A DNA stretch of 64,000 nt from Membranipora membranacea (lineage: Eukaryota; Bryozoa; Gymnolaemata; Cheilostomatida; Membraniporidae), in the NCBI GenBank assembly GCA_914767715.1, contig OU612071.1:28444537-28508536 (forward strand), given 5' to 3'. The translations under genes were made by a program, and so were the position numbers. The notes beneath the pieces are model-generated. The model was not told the origin of the DNA and made no database searches. It saw only the letters and a list, made by a program, of their open reading frames with translations. Below, piece by piece: positions 34,292-46,907 of the stretch; position 1 is the stretch's first letter, and the number at the start of each line of letters is the position of its first letter.

Positions 34292-37200
34292 CTAATCAAA
34301 AATGTGCCAGCGTTTATGAATGATTAACAAGAATACTATAGATATTATATCAAGAATCACTCCAACGTAGTAATACGTCGGAGTGAAAGTTGCACCAGGG
34401 CTTTGGTTAACAGCGATTCGTACCAGATTTGGAAAATCGTACATAGAATAGAAAACCCCCATTGCTGTGGCCTGCATGGATCTCGGAGCTGATACAATGG
34501 CCAACTCATAACCTGAACAAAAACAAAAAGAACGAAACGCCATCACAACAATACATTTGAGATTCACTGACCAAGATAAGGCAGTTTCATTTATCCTGGA
34601 CCTGAAACAGTTCAGCAAAGTCATAGCTGAGTGTGTTATAAACATATCCGTATCTGTATCCATATCCGTTGCATTAAAGGCATGATGAAGACCTATCGAA
34701 GGAGGCAGGATTTAATATAGTGGCTCCTTTTAGGAGAGAATTCATCGATATGGTCGAAGGCTGCGCCAAATGTATTCAATTCAGGAGAATGCAAACGCTG
34801 GCCATATATAGCAGGACCTGAGTTAATCTACGGACGTAGATTGATAAATGTGTTGCCAATACAACACACGCAACGAACAGGCAAGGGCCGAATTAAGGAG
34901 AAAGAAGTTGAACTTTGACAGGGAAAAAAGCGCGCAGAAGTAGAGGAATCAAATGAAGGTCAATTTTGTGCGGATAAAGATAAGCCACAAAGACAAAGGA
35001 AAAAAGGGGGTGATTAAATACCAAGTGGAAGAACCTGATAGTTTCTGGAAAGAGACAGAGAAGCTACCTCTTAAAAAACTCGTCAGGGATAGCAGAAGGC
35101 AGAATGAATAGTGTTAATAGTTCTCATATGAGGAGGCCACTAGTACGACCCAAGAGACCCAGTAGGAATGTGAATGTCAGTTACTAGTATTACTAGTGAT
35201 TCACATTCATTGTGATGTAGAGTTGAGTAGAAGTAAAAGAGGTGTAGACAGATTAATTAGTGAAATGAAGGAACAAAGATATTAGGAAGAATTTCGGGAA
35301 GGAAAGACAGGATATTTAGTGATGGAGGAAGAGAGACATGTCATCATCGGGAATAGCATCGTGCGACATCTCAATATCCCATATATAGACACTTACAGTT
35401 AGCCTAGGGCCACTTGACAACTGGATTCCCAGGGACAAAACTTGTTGTATCCAAGGAGCTGAGCTGATAATTCAAGCCTAAGAACGGCCATTAGAGGAGT
35501 TAGCGGAAAGGCCCTACATGATTTTGTGCTCATTATTTTTATCTGTCCAAATAACCTGATAATTGGGGCATAGCGAATAGGCCTAACAATCATAACTCGC
35601 CTAAACTCAAAGAAGGGTGGAGGAAGTATTTGGTAAGCAGCTAGGCAGCAGGAAAATGTTCTTAAAAAAATGACAAATTACATGATGCAGCCCAACATTT
35701 TTGTACAAACAGATCAAGAAAATCAGGAGTGCACGGAGAGGAGAGAAATTGATAAGGCAGGAAGGACAAGACACAAGGGCGGAATACAGGCAAATAGACA
35801 GAAGAGATAGAGGTGCAGACAACAGAGAAAGGGAAGGGAGGGGAGGCAACAAAGAGGAGGAGAAAGAGACAGGAGAGAATAACAAGCTGAGAGAGAGGAG
35901 CAGCACAGATTCTGTGTTTGTTAATTAAGAGGACATGTCCCCAGTAGGCGATATAACCATAAAGGAGAATGAAATGTATACGGAATGGATGAGAATTACG
36001 ATTATGGATTAAGGATTATGAAAAAAGTTTTAACAAAAAATGAAAAAAATTAGGAAAGATAGGGAGATAAGGTGGAGCCAAGTATAAGCATAATCCGGAC
36101 AGGATCACTCAACCACAAAAAAACATATTAGTTGAATACATGGAAAATCTTACCTGCGGTAAAGATGAAAGCATTACTCATTCCTTGGAAGATGAAGTTT
36201 AGTTCAGAATAGTAAACTTTTCCTGAAATTGATAAATGTAAACTTTCAACTCCAAGTGACATCCAAAAACTAAATATTTGAATATTGAAAATGAGAAATT
36301 ACAAACCAGCTTTGCCTCAAAATACTTCGTTAAATACACAATTAAACATATGCAATATTATACTTTCAATAAAACTTCACCTCTTTGTGATTCATAGCAA
36401 ATCAGAGCGATTATCATAGAGCATAGCCCGGCCACGATTCGATGGAGTAAATTTATTTTTATACCCCATGTGCGGCGAAGTATATAAGAGAATGCATATA
36501 TTGCTGGTATGACCACTAAACTTGTGCCTTGCTGAATCATATTGATCATTATCTAAGGGAAAAAGAAAATAAGTGTGGCGGTATATGAACCAAAAAATTT
36601 AACACGATAAAATAGGTTTTGTCTTGGATCTTATGTTCTGCACATTGACTGGAAAGCTTCATATTGATTGTGGGCGTCGTAACGACATTGAAAGGTGTAG
36701 CAGTACTGGTGGTATTACTGTCCATAATCCAGGTTTTTTGTTTGTAACTGGATCATTTCGATCGGATTGTGAGTTTAAAAATTGCTTTACAATCAGCAGC
36801 AAAAATTTCTTTGGCCCAATATTTGTATCAAAATTGTTAAAGTGTCTAGGAAAGCAAAAACAGCCACTGTTCATATCCAAGCATTGCCATTGCAATGAAC
36901 ATAAAAAGTAAAATTTTTCGCACAAGAACTTTATATAATGATGATGTAACCTAATTTAAAGCGCGAAAATTCAGGGTCTAGAAGGGTCTACAATATGTTA
37001 TCTCCCTTGTCACGGATTCACATATATAAATGATGATCCACTTTCAGTATAACAGTTAGCCTAGCCCGGGCTTACCTCGGACAGTTACAAGGCTGCTCTA
37101 CTTACACTACAGATTATAACAAAAGGAATATTGGACAACGGTAGCGTAGTCAAAGATATTTTAGTGTTAACAGGTAACAGGGGAGATAATATACTGTAGA

Positions 37201-40200
37201 CCCTTCTAGACCCTGGATTTTCGCACTTTAAATTAGGTTACATCATTCAATAATGGCCTTGTGTGAAGAAATTTACTTGTTTTGTTCATTGTAATGGCAA
37301 AGCTTTAGTATGAACAGTGGTTGTATGTTGCTTTCCTAGACGCTTTAACGACAAGCTGCTAAATCTATTGTTGTTTTCAAACTCAAATTCTGATCAAAAT
37401 TGATTGAGTAATCATCGAAAAACCTGTATATAAGCTTCAAGTCAATGATAACACCAATGCTACTACACCTTCCAATGTTGTTACGTTGCCAACATCAAAC
37501 TCCTCAGTGCCTCAATGCTAATGCTACATGTAGTGTCATGTCAATGTTCATTATCAAGTATGTGATATTAGCTAATCTATGCAAAAAAAACACAAACACA
37601 TACCCAATCTTGGTCAGTAACAAGCTTCAAAAGTGTCCCATTCTCATACATTGATGGTGCAGTCGATTTCTGCAGGAAATTAAGATTGAGTATAGCAACT
37701 TAGCCTTGGAGAAAAGCTGTTCCGATTACAAAATAATCACAACGATGGATCTGTAAGATCCAATTCGTTTTCAAGTAGCCTTAAATATACTTTCTAAATC
37801 GATAATAATAATAATAGACCTATATTATGTAGAATTTTCAGGCATGAAAAACTGTAATCTTAAAAGTTAATTTCATGTCAGAAATATCATATTTGAAAGT
37901 TACTGTTCCGAGCATCATGTTTTGTATACCTTGACTTTGAAAACCATGGCCAGTGATAAAATTTAAAACAGTAATAAAAATCAATGAGTAGTTTTTGCAA
38001 AGGTCACAAATCTAATATGGTGTCATATAAGAGGACAGCTAACCAATAGTGGAATTTACCATAGACATTGATTTACTCAAATTACTGATCTGGTGTATCT
38101 AAGATATTGGTTTTCAGTGTATACAGTGTATACAGTTTGTAAGGTGAGGAGCCTACTGCTGATCCAGGATTGTATACAGTGGCAGCTTGGTGTTGGAGTA
38201 AGTAACAACAGTAAATCAAAACTTGGTACGATGACCTTTTACTTACATATTCTAGTGGAAGCCATATACTGTAAGAAAGCGGTAACATACAGAGCATGAC
38301 TAGAAAGTACTTCCCGAAATGCTCCCTCTCATTCACCGCCTGCTCAGGAAAATCTCCACCATCTTTGTGTGCAGCAGTTGAGAGGAAAGCTTCCCCTCTC
38401 TTTAGCTGGCTGTAAGCACAATAATCGTAAGCTATTTTGTTGGGTGTTGAGAAGTGCAAAACATAGTAAGGAAGGTGTTAGGACACACAAGTGATGGTGA
38501 ACATTGAAGTGAACATGTCAGTTTATATTGAGGGTATTTCACTGGGGAGTTTTTGAGATCCCACACATGTCAATTGTTTTCACTGTAAGAATCTGTGTGC
38601 AAGTATTACTCGAGGTTAATTCCTTGCAAGCCCCTAAGTATTTGTGAATATAGAATTGTTGGTTATTGCGATCGAAGCAAAACCGTGGATCACCAACTTA
38701 ATGTGAACAAACGAATATCCTACAAAAGCTAACAATGCAGAAACTAAATGGTGCTTCGATCAGCAGGTTCTAAATTAGGTACCTCCATACAGTTCTACTC
38801 ACTGTCTTCTTTTCCAGGCCTGTTTCCAAATACTAAAAGTGTCCACAATGACACTTATATCAGATCGAGGTTCTCTTACAGACTTCGAGAAAATAACTAA
38901 AACAGATACCAATAACTCAATATCAGTGCTTGTGTATTCAGCACCGGTTGCAAAATTTGATAGTTCTGTTTGTGATATGATTTTGGATTTCCTATGTTGT
39001 CGACCAGTTAGCGTTGATGACCCAACTTACCAGAAAACATTACCAATGTGCTAAGTGTTGATGCTGCCAATGTTATACCAGCAATGCATACAAACATGAC
39101 ACAGAATTTAGACTGAAGTTCCCTTGCAACTTCTGTGATTTTAGTAGGATCATACTCCAGTCTGATAGAACCAACGCTGCTACAAAATAAGATTGCTGCT
39201 GTATCTCCAAGTATCCAAAACCATGGGTAACTTGTATAGAGTGGCTTCAATGCCTCTCTTTCTCTCATCTGGAAAAAAACAATGAAATATCAAATGACAG
39301 TAAAATGGGCATCTCACTCCCACTGTAATGAACACGAATGAATTCCTGGGACGTTTCACAATATTGTTAACTGCCCTTGAAACACTTTACAATAGCGACA
39401 GGCCTACTGTAAACTCCCCCCCCCCATTGTTTAACATCGTCCCCGTTTTGTAAATTGGTCCCCCCCCTATTTTAAAATGTTCCCCCCTAGTGTTGACCCA
39501 ACCGTTTTGATCTCAATAAGACCTTGAAAATGGGACAGTTAGCAATAGGGTAACTCTTTACAACAGAGAGTCAGTTCATGATAGAGAACAGCGTTTTATG
39601 TTAGGAGTGTGGAATGTGCCTGGGTCTTTTGTGGGGAATTGTTTGCAATACTACAATGAAAAGAATGCTAACCTGGTCCCCAGCTAACGCTGGTATTGCT
39701 GTGACAAGCATACACTTGAAGCAAGTAAGCATGATTATTACAAACATGTATATCATCAATTAGTCTTTTCCTTCTGATCTACCCCCCATAGAGATAAGTT
39801 TATCAAATTCACAGTGTGGATACTGCTTTCCGTCTAGATGCCTGGTCTGATTACAGTGTAGTTTATAACCAGCTTCTAACATCGCTCCGGCTATGTATGT
39901 AAAGCTGATAAAGGAGAAATAAGGTGTTAGACGAATATACAATATGACCTGATTAAGTGCATAGGCCAGTATAATTTGTTTCCCTGTCCCTTGATACTAT
40001 CCTATTTTTAGTTCGATTTTCCTTTGTTACTAAGTTTCTTATTAACAAAATAAGTAAATAGGGGTATTCTAAGAAGGTACATTCAGTTACTATTCATCTT
40101 CATCTGATCTTATTATGATACACAGCCAACATATTTATATAGATTGGCTTAGATATATGTTCAAGTTCTGATAACTGCAAGTAAAGAATCTGTTACTCAA

Positions 40201-41214
40201 AATCTATATGGGCTGTTTGCTTGACGTGTCCGGCTGTGGAATCAAACCTAGGTGGCTTTTGGGTGAGACAGACATGCTGGGCCTAGCCTAGCCAAAAATA
40301 CCATGAGAAAATGCTATCAAGTTAAAAAAAGGCTTCGGTGATTGGATGCTGTTTTAAAACTCATAATTGTAGATTCTGAAAATCAGGTGTCACAGATTGT
40401 AGACAAGATCATGTCAGGCCTTAGCACCACATAATATACTCCCCCAGACAATGACATATGCCGTAAAATGCTTTCATAGTATCTAGTAACTCACCAAAAC
40501 CACATCGCCACGGTGCCTATAAGTAACATTTTTGTTTTGCGAACACAAGAATCGGAGACCAATCCAAACACTGCACAAAGACTTTGCACAAACCCTGAGA
40601 CAATCGGCACCAATTGGAAGCTAAAATCAAACATTGATGTTTTAAAGAAAGCTTCGATAATGAAAGTTCACTCTCCTGTTCCTGGGCTTGACAAACTAGT
40701 GCGCCAGAATCAAGTGTCTGCTCCAGACCTTTGTCAGTTGTGAATGCAAATTAGAATAACACAGCCCTTTGATGTGTTGCGAATAAAGCGAGATCACCAT
40801 GCATATCTATCCAATATTATAATGTTATCTAGAACTACTCAGTTAGAAAAAAATGCTAGGAATAATGCACATGAGCTAATATTTTGCAAATTTATACTTT
40901 AGCAACCTGTGTAATCTTCTTCTAGTCAAGCAGCGAATTTTTTATTACCTTTTAGAGATAGCATCAAGTTTGAGTTTTCCTTCTGGAGCAAAAAAAGGGT
41001 CGTAAAGTCGGAGTTTTAGTGGTAACCAGATTGCCAGTGAGCGAAAGGCAATGCATCTTAGAAAGTCACTCAAAATTAATCCAGCTATGGCCAGCTTCTG
41101 ACGACGACTACAATAATTGTAGTTGTCATCACTCAGCTGAATCAGAGGATCATCTTCAGTAGCCTCATGCTGGTGTGTGTTATTTCTTGATTTGCAGCTT
41201 TGTATGATCCCCAT
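34292..41214 (-). CDS. POT/SLC15-like peptide transporter (one in-frame stop)
   Basis: Nine minus-strand exons, 40949-41214, 40495-40620, 39673-39904, 39031-39268, 38803-38896, 38247-38409, 36381-36552, 36154-36222 and 34292-34512, join in phase as a 526-codon frame with GT-AG introns. The pattern is that of proton-coupled oligopeptide transporters (SLC15, most like A3/A4): a first helix, then VFGLVSDSCVRKTKMLLIG (the loop after helix 2), AIPALAGDQ (the AxQ/ADQ motif), FLSTAAHKDGG, SIWLPLEY, QQGTSLVVIPAIY and GYELAIVSAPRSMQATAMG (the late E-x-x-x-x-xAP-x-M motif). It would carry small peptides across a membrane. Codon 179 (39760-39762) is TAA, after GGRSEGKD and before a helix, with the same frame intact on both sides. 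The ExxER signature is SDFLR. Either a pseudogene, a nonsense allele or an assembly error; exons and splice sites otherwise look maintained. Confidence 0.75.
34690..36060 (+). other. Transposon-like remnant in transporter intron 8
   Basis: Plus-strand translation near 35335-35400 includes HVIIGNSIVRHLNIPYID, reminiscent of the SGNH-like start found in some retroelement ORFs, with several stops afterwards. The 35701-35928 frame is a low-complexity Arg/Glu/Lys stretch. The purine-rich strand bias and stops suggest a decayed retroelement, but I cannot name the family. Confidence 0.3.
36655..37505. repeat. Long inverted repeat (foldback) in transporter intron 6
   Basis: The left arm (about 36655-37015) and right arm (about 37185-37505) are reverse complements with divergence. 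Paired landmarks include CGTAACGACATTGAAAGGTG, GCAATGAACA, GATGTAACCTAATTTAAAG and GGGTCTAGAAGGGTCTAC. The spacer is about 170 bp. There is no coding capacity and no clear target duplication. Confidence 0.75.
39345..39490 (+). repeat. C-tract repeat fragment related to the 48.8-54 kb foldback element
   Basis: ACACTTTACAATAGCGACAGG and following TGTAAACTCCCCCC runs match the internal TGTAAACTGTCCCCCC tandem repeats and CGGGACACTTTACAATATTG lead-in of the large foldback element. This is a separate fragment in intron 3 of the transporter gene. Confidence 0.65.
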
Positions 41215-44200
41215 ATTCAAATGCTTTCTACCCCAATCCACAAGCAAAATGAATGATGTTACAAATTCATTACCTTAGCTTCACTAACTGATAAAATCAG
41301 TAAAACAATGACAAGTAAATGAACCATATTAATTATTTTTAGTATACAATACTCTTATCATGATGATGATAAAATAGACAATTTAGTGATGACTAATCAA
41401 CATATTTATGCAATTGCTTTATCGGATGATGATGATAAGGAAATTATGCACAGCTTGCAGCTGTGAACATGTATGGTCACATTCAAGGAAGTCTAATTGA
41501 GGGCATTGATAATAGAACCGTCGATTCAAACTGGCCTATCATTGGGATTGTTGTGCATATCTTTCAATGTTCAAATTAAACTGCAGCCAAAGCTGCGAGG
41601 TATATAGCTTAGGATATAAAAGCTTTTCATGGTCAACTTGGGAAGCTGGAAAACCATGGATGCTTTCGTGGTGCTGACAGAGGCAACACCAAATTCAACA
41701 AAGGTGATTCCCCCACTGTATGCTTAGCGATACAGGGTAAATTCCACAGGACTATGCTCTTACTACATACTTACTTGCATGAAAGCCCTCATATTGATTG
41801 ATATGAGAAGCGGCTAGACGAGGGAAGCATCGCTTGAGCAAATACGTATCAGGCTTATGTGACGAATATGCTCAAAAGTTCATTGATGCTCCTAGCCACC
41901 GATTGGCTGATTTGGTTCCCAATCGCCAATCAGACAATGGGCGTCACTGATCACGTCTACCACTGTGTAAAATCAGTTCCTATTCAATGATTATACACTG
42001 GGCATAAGTTTGAATATTCATGTTTATACCTTCATTATTCCACTTTATACAATGATTATACCACATTCCTGGGAAAATTATGCAACTATAATTATTCAAT
42101 GTATGGTATAAGTAGACAAGTTATTCAATGAATAAGTCAATAATTTTGTGGACTTGTCCCCTTTTTTCCCGTGTCATGATAACCCTGCTGATAATTTCAT
42201 CTGTCCATGCAATAATATTTCCTACCCGCCTGCAATCCCTTCCTGTGCCTACGCATCGCTCTACTGCATAGTGAATAAGCAACACTATCATCTCACATGG
42301 GTCCCAACCATGAGTTTTGGGTCTGTGATACGAAACTCTATTCACTTAACAGATTTGAGATGCGTGTGAGTCAATCCAGGTATGTGGAGAGGTGAGTTGT
42401 ATGTATGTATTGATAATTTATGCAACTTGCAAAAACATGAGCGAGAAGTCATCGCCACAGGGTGACACTAATTGTTTGAGTATGACATAGTAAAAATCAC
42501 TTAAACTTAGCATTGGTAGTCGCTCAGTCTCGCTTTGGAGGAGGTTGGGGGGGGGGGGGCATATGAAGAACAGGAAATTGAATTTTATAGAGATTTATTA
42601 CTCATGATTTGCGGATAGGTCTTAGATAAGATAAAGATCATTATATCAGCGTAACACAGCAGAACTCAATACAAGTCACAGATTCGTAAAATTGATACCA
42701 TAAACGCCAGTAACATAGGCTTGTCAGACTAAAAATTGATAAATGGAGCGCATGCTAGTTAAATGGGTATAGTAGCTGTAACACGGTATGTCAACTCAGC
42801 AAAGTGACAAAAAGTTAACGACAAGACATCAGGTCTACGGCAAACAATCAATCATAGCTATCTCATCTTGCGGAAGCTATATAAAGATAGATGAGAATAG
42901 AATTAAACAAATGTTTTTGTAACTGTCTATAGAAAATTAAAATTGTGATCAAACAGCCGTCGTCGGGCATCGACGTTGTCGGGAGGGCGGGGGCAAAAGT
43001 CTGGGAGGTTCAGACTAAACAGATAAACTCACTGGATTGAATAGAATCAATAATCATGCATGTCCCTTTATTGACTCATTTTCATACACATAATATTGTG
43101 ATCCTGCGTTAACTGGTAATGATCAACAACGATAGGATCCAACTGCCATGTTCCTTCTTGTAATTAATTAAGTTGATCGGGTCCACTGAAACGTTGGCAA
43201 TGACTAGAGCGTAAATCAGTCTGACGATAACAGGTTTGGATGAAGATACGGCGTAACAGGTAGAAGAGGAGCATTGCTTGATCCGTTCGTTTGACATATT
43301 TATGCCTCGTCTGTGTCCAGAGCTTTTAAATCCCACTGTTATCTTTATCTTAACCTGCAAAAAATCAGATTAAAATTAAGTTATGCTACAAATCCTCCTA
43401 TAAATATTTGAACCATGGAGCTGCCTATTAGCTTGATCTCAGTGAGAACGCTGGGCTATCAGTTATCATCAAGAACTTGTACAAGGTCAACTGAATTTAT
43501 TGGTGGTTCAATTCAAAGTCTTGCATTACTTCATTACGGAGGCCTGGGGCAATTGACTTTGAACGTTCAGGCAAATCTCAGACACTAGGCATGAAAGCAG
43601 TTTACAGACGCAAACCAAGAGATGGCCACTCAGTTTGATCTAGCATGAGCTTAAAATACACATATAAACATAGTGAATTTCACTGAATGCCCCTGAAATA
43701 TTTCTGTCCAAATACATGTTTCGCAATGGAAACTAGTAAATCATCTTTAATTTCAGGTAGACTGAAATATTTCAGTGATGATATTCAGCTGTAATACTCA
43801 CATGAGACTTGTAAATCTCGCTGACCGACAGCAACTCGATATGATGATGCGCATCTGAAGCCATTAGACACCTCTGCCTTTCACTTTTTAACAGCATATC
43901 ACCTGTAAAAGTTAAACATAAGCTATTTTGATTCAGCATTATGCTGTGAATTTAAGATTAGCATTATCCATTGAACCTTTTCTTGGAATCTGATAGCGAA
44001 AATAATTCCCACAAACAACATCACGCTAGGGCGACTAGCAACCAGGGACAAATGGTCTTTAACTTAGCCCATATCACAATCACAATCAACAGAATTCAAA
44101 GGCTAATTTATACTACCATGCATACTGGTTTTGAATGTTTTTTCATTGTTAGGTCAATTTATATTGAACTCATGCAAATCCCATACATTATCCTATAAGA

Positions 44201-44215
44201 AATAATTTGGCGACT
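41215..44215. other. Upstream of transporter gene; no further gene seen
   Basis: Three kilobases without a supported exon. There is a poly-G run near 42547-42559. Frames such as 43109-43360 (minus) lack domain or splice support. The transporter promoter should lie just above 41214 but no core element is evident. Confidence 0.4.
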
Positions 44216-44660
44216 CAATCAATACTGAGCTAGTCTTCCGTTCAGAGGGTCATGAGCACTAGGTGTCTGTTACGTAGCCCCATACAGTTGTAGAGACATT
44301 CTACAGCAGGAACGATTCCGAATGACAAGACCGATAGCAAAAAGTAATTTACGCAATCAACAGTGTGCTAGTCCGCTAACAAAAGAGGATCATGAGCAAC
44401 AGGTCTCAGTTAGTTAGCCCCATACAGTTGCAGAGACATTCCCAAGCTAGAACGAACCCAAAAGACACGATTGAAAGCAAATATAATTTACACAATCAAC
44501 GCTGTGCTAGTTCGCTAACAGCAGAGGGTCATGAGCAATAATTCTCTGTTGATTAGCCCCATACAATAGCAGAGACATTCCACAGCGAGAATGAACCCAA
44601 AAAACAAAATGGAGAGCCTTGAAAGCCTCGTTAATTTGATCCACACAATCAATACTGTAC
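44216..44660 (+). repeat. Three tandem copies of a ~140-bp repeat
   Basis: GAGGGTCATGAGCA or GAGGATCATGAGCA begins at about 44245, 44386 and 44524 (spacings 141 and 138 bp). Each is followed by TTAGCCCCATACA and CAGAGACATTC, and then by ACGCAATCAAC-type sequence. Copies are about 75-80 percent alike by eye. No coding. Confidence 0.85.
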
Positions 44661-44952
44661 AAGCCTGATATTGGTCTTGTGCATCAATTATTGACTAATT
44701 CCTAGTCATTCGAAGAGTTATGTTACAGCAAGGAATTACTTGGCAACTCATTGGTTACAGCGAGACAGAAATATTACTTCTTACTAACTTACTCCTTTTC
44801 TTGCAATTATTCTGTATCTTTTTTAGGGCCAAAGTAAATCAAGTACCTCAAAGCCAAATTCAGAATGATCTACTTCTTACAGCCTAACTGCCAAGATCTG
44901 AAACACAAATAAGTTGACATATTAAAATAAAACATATGTGTGTTTTTGGTTT

Positions 44953-45168
44953 CAACAACGTTTGCCAAACAGGGACAGTGCTGTGGTGGATTTTAAGGTC
45001 TATACTGGTTCTGTATCAGTTCCGAGTAAAATTCTCGAATACATGTTGATTCACTGTCAGCCTAGACTAGAGGACTCTAAATCGATTCAAATATGCAAAC
45101 AAAAAAGACAAGCCACACTTGATATTTCCCCTGCTGGTTGTCTGCCCAGAAAGAAGAGGTTACAATAA
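44953..45168 (+). CDS. Orphan open frame, possible terminal exon
   Basis: The frame QQRLPNRDSAVVDFKVYTGS continues to a basic end CLPRKKRLQ and a TAA. A possible acceptor GCCAAACAG lies at about 44965-44973. Residue composition looks protein-like, but no domain is recognised and no upstream exon could be linked. It may be chance. Confidence 0.2.
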   Translation, partial: QQRLPNRDSAVVDFKVYTGSVSVPSKILEYMLIHCQPRLEDSKSIQICKQKRQATLDISPAGCLPRKKRLQ

Positions 45169-45672
45169 ATATACTGTGATCAAAGTAAACACAAATGAAT
45201 ACATCCCGATACCTTACAAATGTGATTGTAATGATGTTGAAGACTTACACAAAGTTTTTGGTACACACTGATCACGTCTTGAAGCTGTGCTAATGTAGTC
45301 TCTACCTCTTCTGTTGTGCTTTGTAACTATGAACATGAGTTCTATCCTCTGTCTCCTTGTCATGAAGTCCACAGATGAATTTTGGTAAAAGAGGCTTAAT
45401 TCTAGATGACTGCATCCTATGCGCTGTTGCACCGATAGCCTGGCCCCCCTCTTTTATTGGCTAATCTGCTAACAATATTTCAATAATAGCAGTACCATTG
45501 ATGGTACATCTAAAATATTTGAGAGAATCGCATTGAATATTTTTATGGGGTGCTGTCCAATCCTGGCAGGCTTTTCAATTGGAGAGGGAAATTTGACTTA
45601 TCAATTTTCAATCAATCAGGGAAAATCTGCAAGATCATTCACTTTCTAACACAACTTCTGCAAACAGACGTC

Positions 45673-45837
45673 ATGAGTGGAGACCGAATAGATATTGCTG
45701 ATGCTTCAATGATCGCTGACTTTTTGAGTTCATCAGGAAATGAGGAATTTTTTTCAACCAGCAATTTTGAAACGTCACACCTATCCAATCCACCAGCAGC
45801 ATCTTCGTCTTTTGAAGGTTGGCAAGATATCATTTAG
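45673..45837 (+). CDS. Short orphan ORF (54 aa), unknown
   Basis: From ATG at 45673 the frame gives MSGDRIDIADASMIADFLSS and ends SSSFEGWQDII. It is acidic and serine-rich, and a CAAACAG acceptor-like site directly precedes it. No family recognised. It may be the last exon of a gene or chance. Confidence 0.22.
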   Translation: MSGDRIDIADASMIADFLSSSGNEEFFSTSNFETSHLSNPPAASSSFEGWQDII

Positions 45838-46112
45838 GATCTATTTTAATATTTCATCATAAATTCTCTCTACTGATAGCTGGTAAATAGGCCTTACAGC
45901 AATTTTTGTATACATTTAGCTATAACTATACACCTGGAAACGAAACTGACAATCTCTTTTGCATCTATTCTGAAGATGATTAACTAGAAATCTATTTCAA
46001 GGAACAATACACTTCTGATTTCTGTTTGACAGCCAACGCAGCTCTGAGAAATGTATGCACATACTAAAACTCTGGTATTATAGTGTAAAAACCCCGTCAC
46101 ACCTACGTCACA

Positions 46113-46334
46113 GTGTTTTTGAAGCACGGCGTAAAGCAAGCCGTGATCACAACCTACACAGAGACGACCCCAACCGGAATTTATGACTATGAATCTGACA
46201 ACGAGGGTGGATTAATAGCTAAACCTCCACCCGGTAGACTCCCTGAGATAAGTCAAGTGATGATAGACCTCGATATCCATATCAAATATCGTAAACCCAG
46301 ACGGAGACTAACTGAGCATGTAACTAATAATTAA
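46113..46334 (+). CDS. Probable terminal exon of an unrecognised gene
   Basis: After an acceptor-like CCTACGTCACAG the frame reads VFLKHGVKQAVITTYTET, GIYDYESDNEGGLIAKPPPG, LPEISQVMIDLDIHIKY and a basic tail before TAA at 46332-46334. Acidic patch, proline turn and basic C-terminus are protein-like, and third-position variation looks like coding sequence. No ATG or upstream exon is seen; no domain recognised. The hAT MITE copy B lies about 150 bp downstream. Confidence 0.35.
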   Translation: MFLKHGVKQAVITTYTETTPTGIYDYESDNEGGLIAKPPPGRLPEISQVMIDLDIHIKYRKPRRRLTEHVTNN

Positions 46335-46484
46335 AATGAGGCCTCAAATCTAACACATCCATATTGATTGATCAGAGAAGCAAAATATCTTTGTGCATCA
46401 TGATGGTGATAATATTTTATTTTAAACAAAAAATAGTTATTAAGTACCCAAAATTTTAACATCTAGATTCTTGCTTGTATATAT

Positions 46485-46899
46485 CAGTGGCGTATATTAG
46501 CAATCACGGCCCACGGAGTTCCGTGAATGGCTGAATAGCTCAGTGTGTAGAGCGTCTGCCTAATAGTCACTGTTAATAAGATTGTTGTGGGTTCGAATCC
46601 CATCAAGGTCAGTTTTTTTTCAAATGGGTGCTTTATAACTGGAGCATTTTTACCGTAATCTTCTACTGCTATTGAGTTGTTTTCTGAAAGTACCCAACAG
46701 CTCAGTGAGCTATTGAAATACCTCTCTGCTTGCACTATTTTGCTACCGATATGCAAAAATTTCCGTGGTGGGAGGGCGCTTAAGTGCCCCTCCCACACCC
46801 TCCCCGCCACGCCTACGGCGTGTGGATCGGGCTGCGCCCGATCATTATGCTCATCTCTAAAAAGTCAGTGAGTGAAATTTTTTAGAATATACGCCCCTG
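46485..46899 (+). mobile_element. hAT-type MITE (copy B) with tRNA-like insert
   Basis: This has the same 415-bp length, ends and internal order as the copy at 12173-12587. It is flanked by its own perfect 8-bp duplication GTATATAT (46477-46484 and 46900-46907). Different flanks at the two copies show independent insertions of the same unit. Confidence 0.92.
46529..46612 (+). repeat. tRNA-like Pol III unit inside MITE copy B
   Basis: A-box region TAGCTCAGTGTGTAGAGCG, in which the D stem GCTC/GAGC pairs fully, then B box GGTTCGAATCC and a run of eight T. The D arm is better preserved than in copy A. The acceptor stem is still largely unpaired. Confidence 0.65.
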
Positions 46900-46907
46900 G
46901 TATATAT

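Noticed and set aside
35607-35928. Leu/Ser-rich ORF and its Arg/Glu-rich mirror
   Set aside because: Low-complexity purine/pyrimidine skew opens both strands; no evidence of a gene, at most a retroelement relic.
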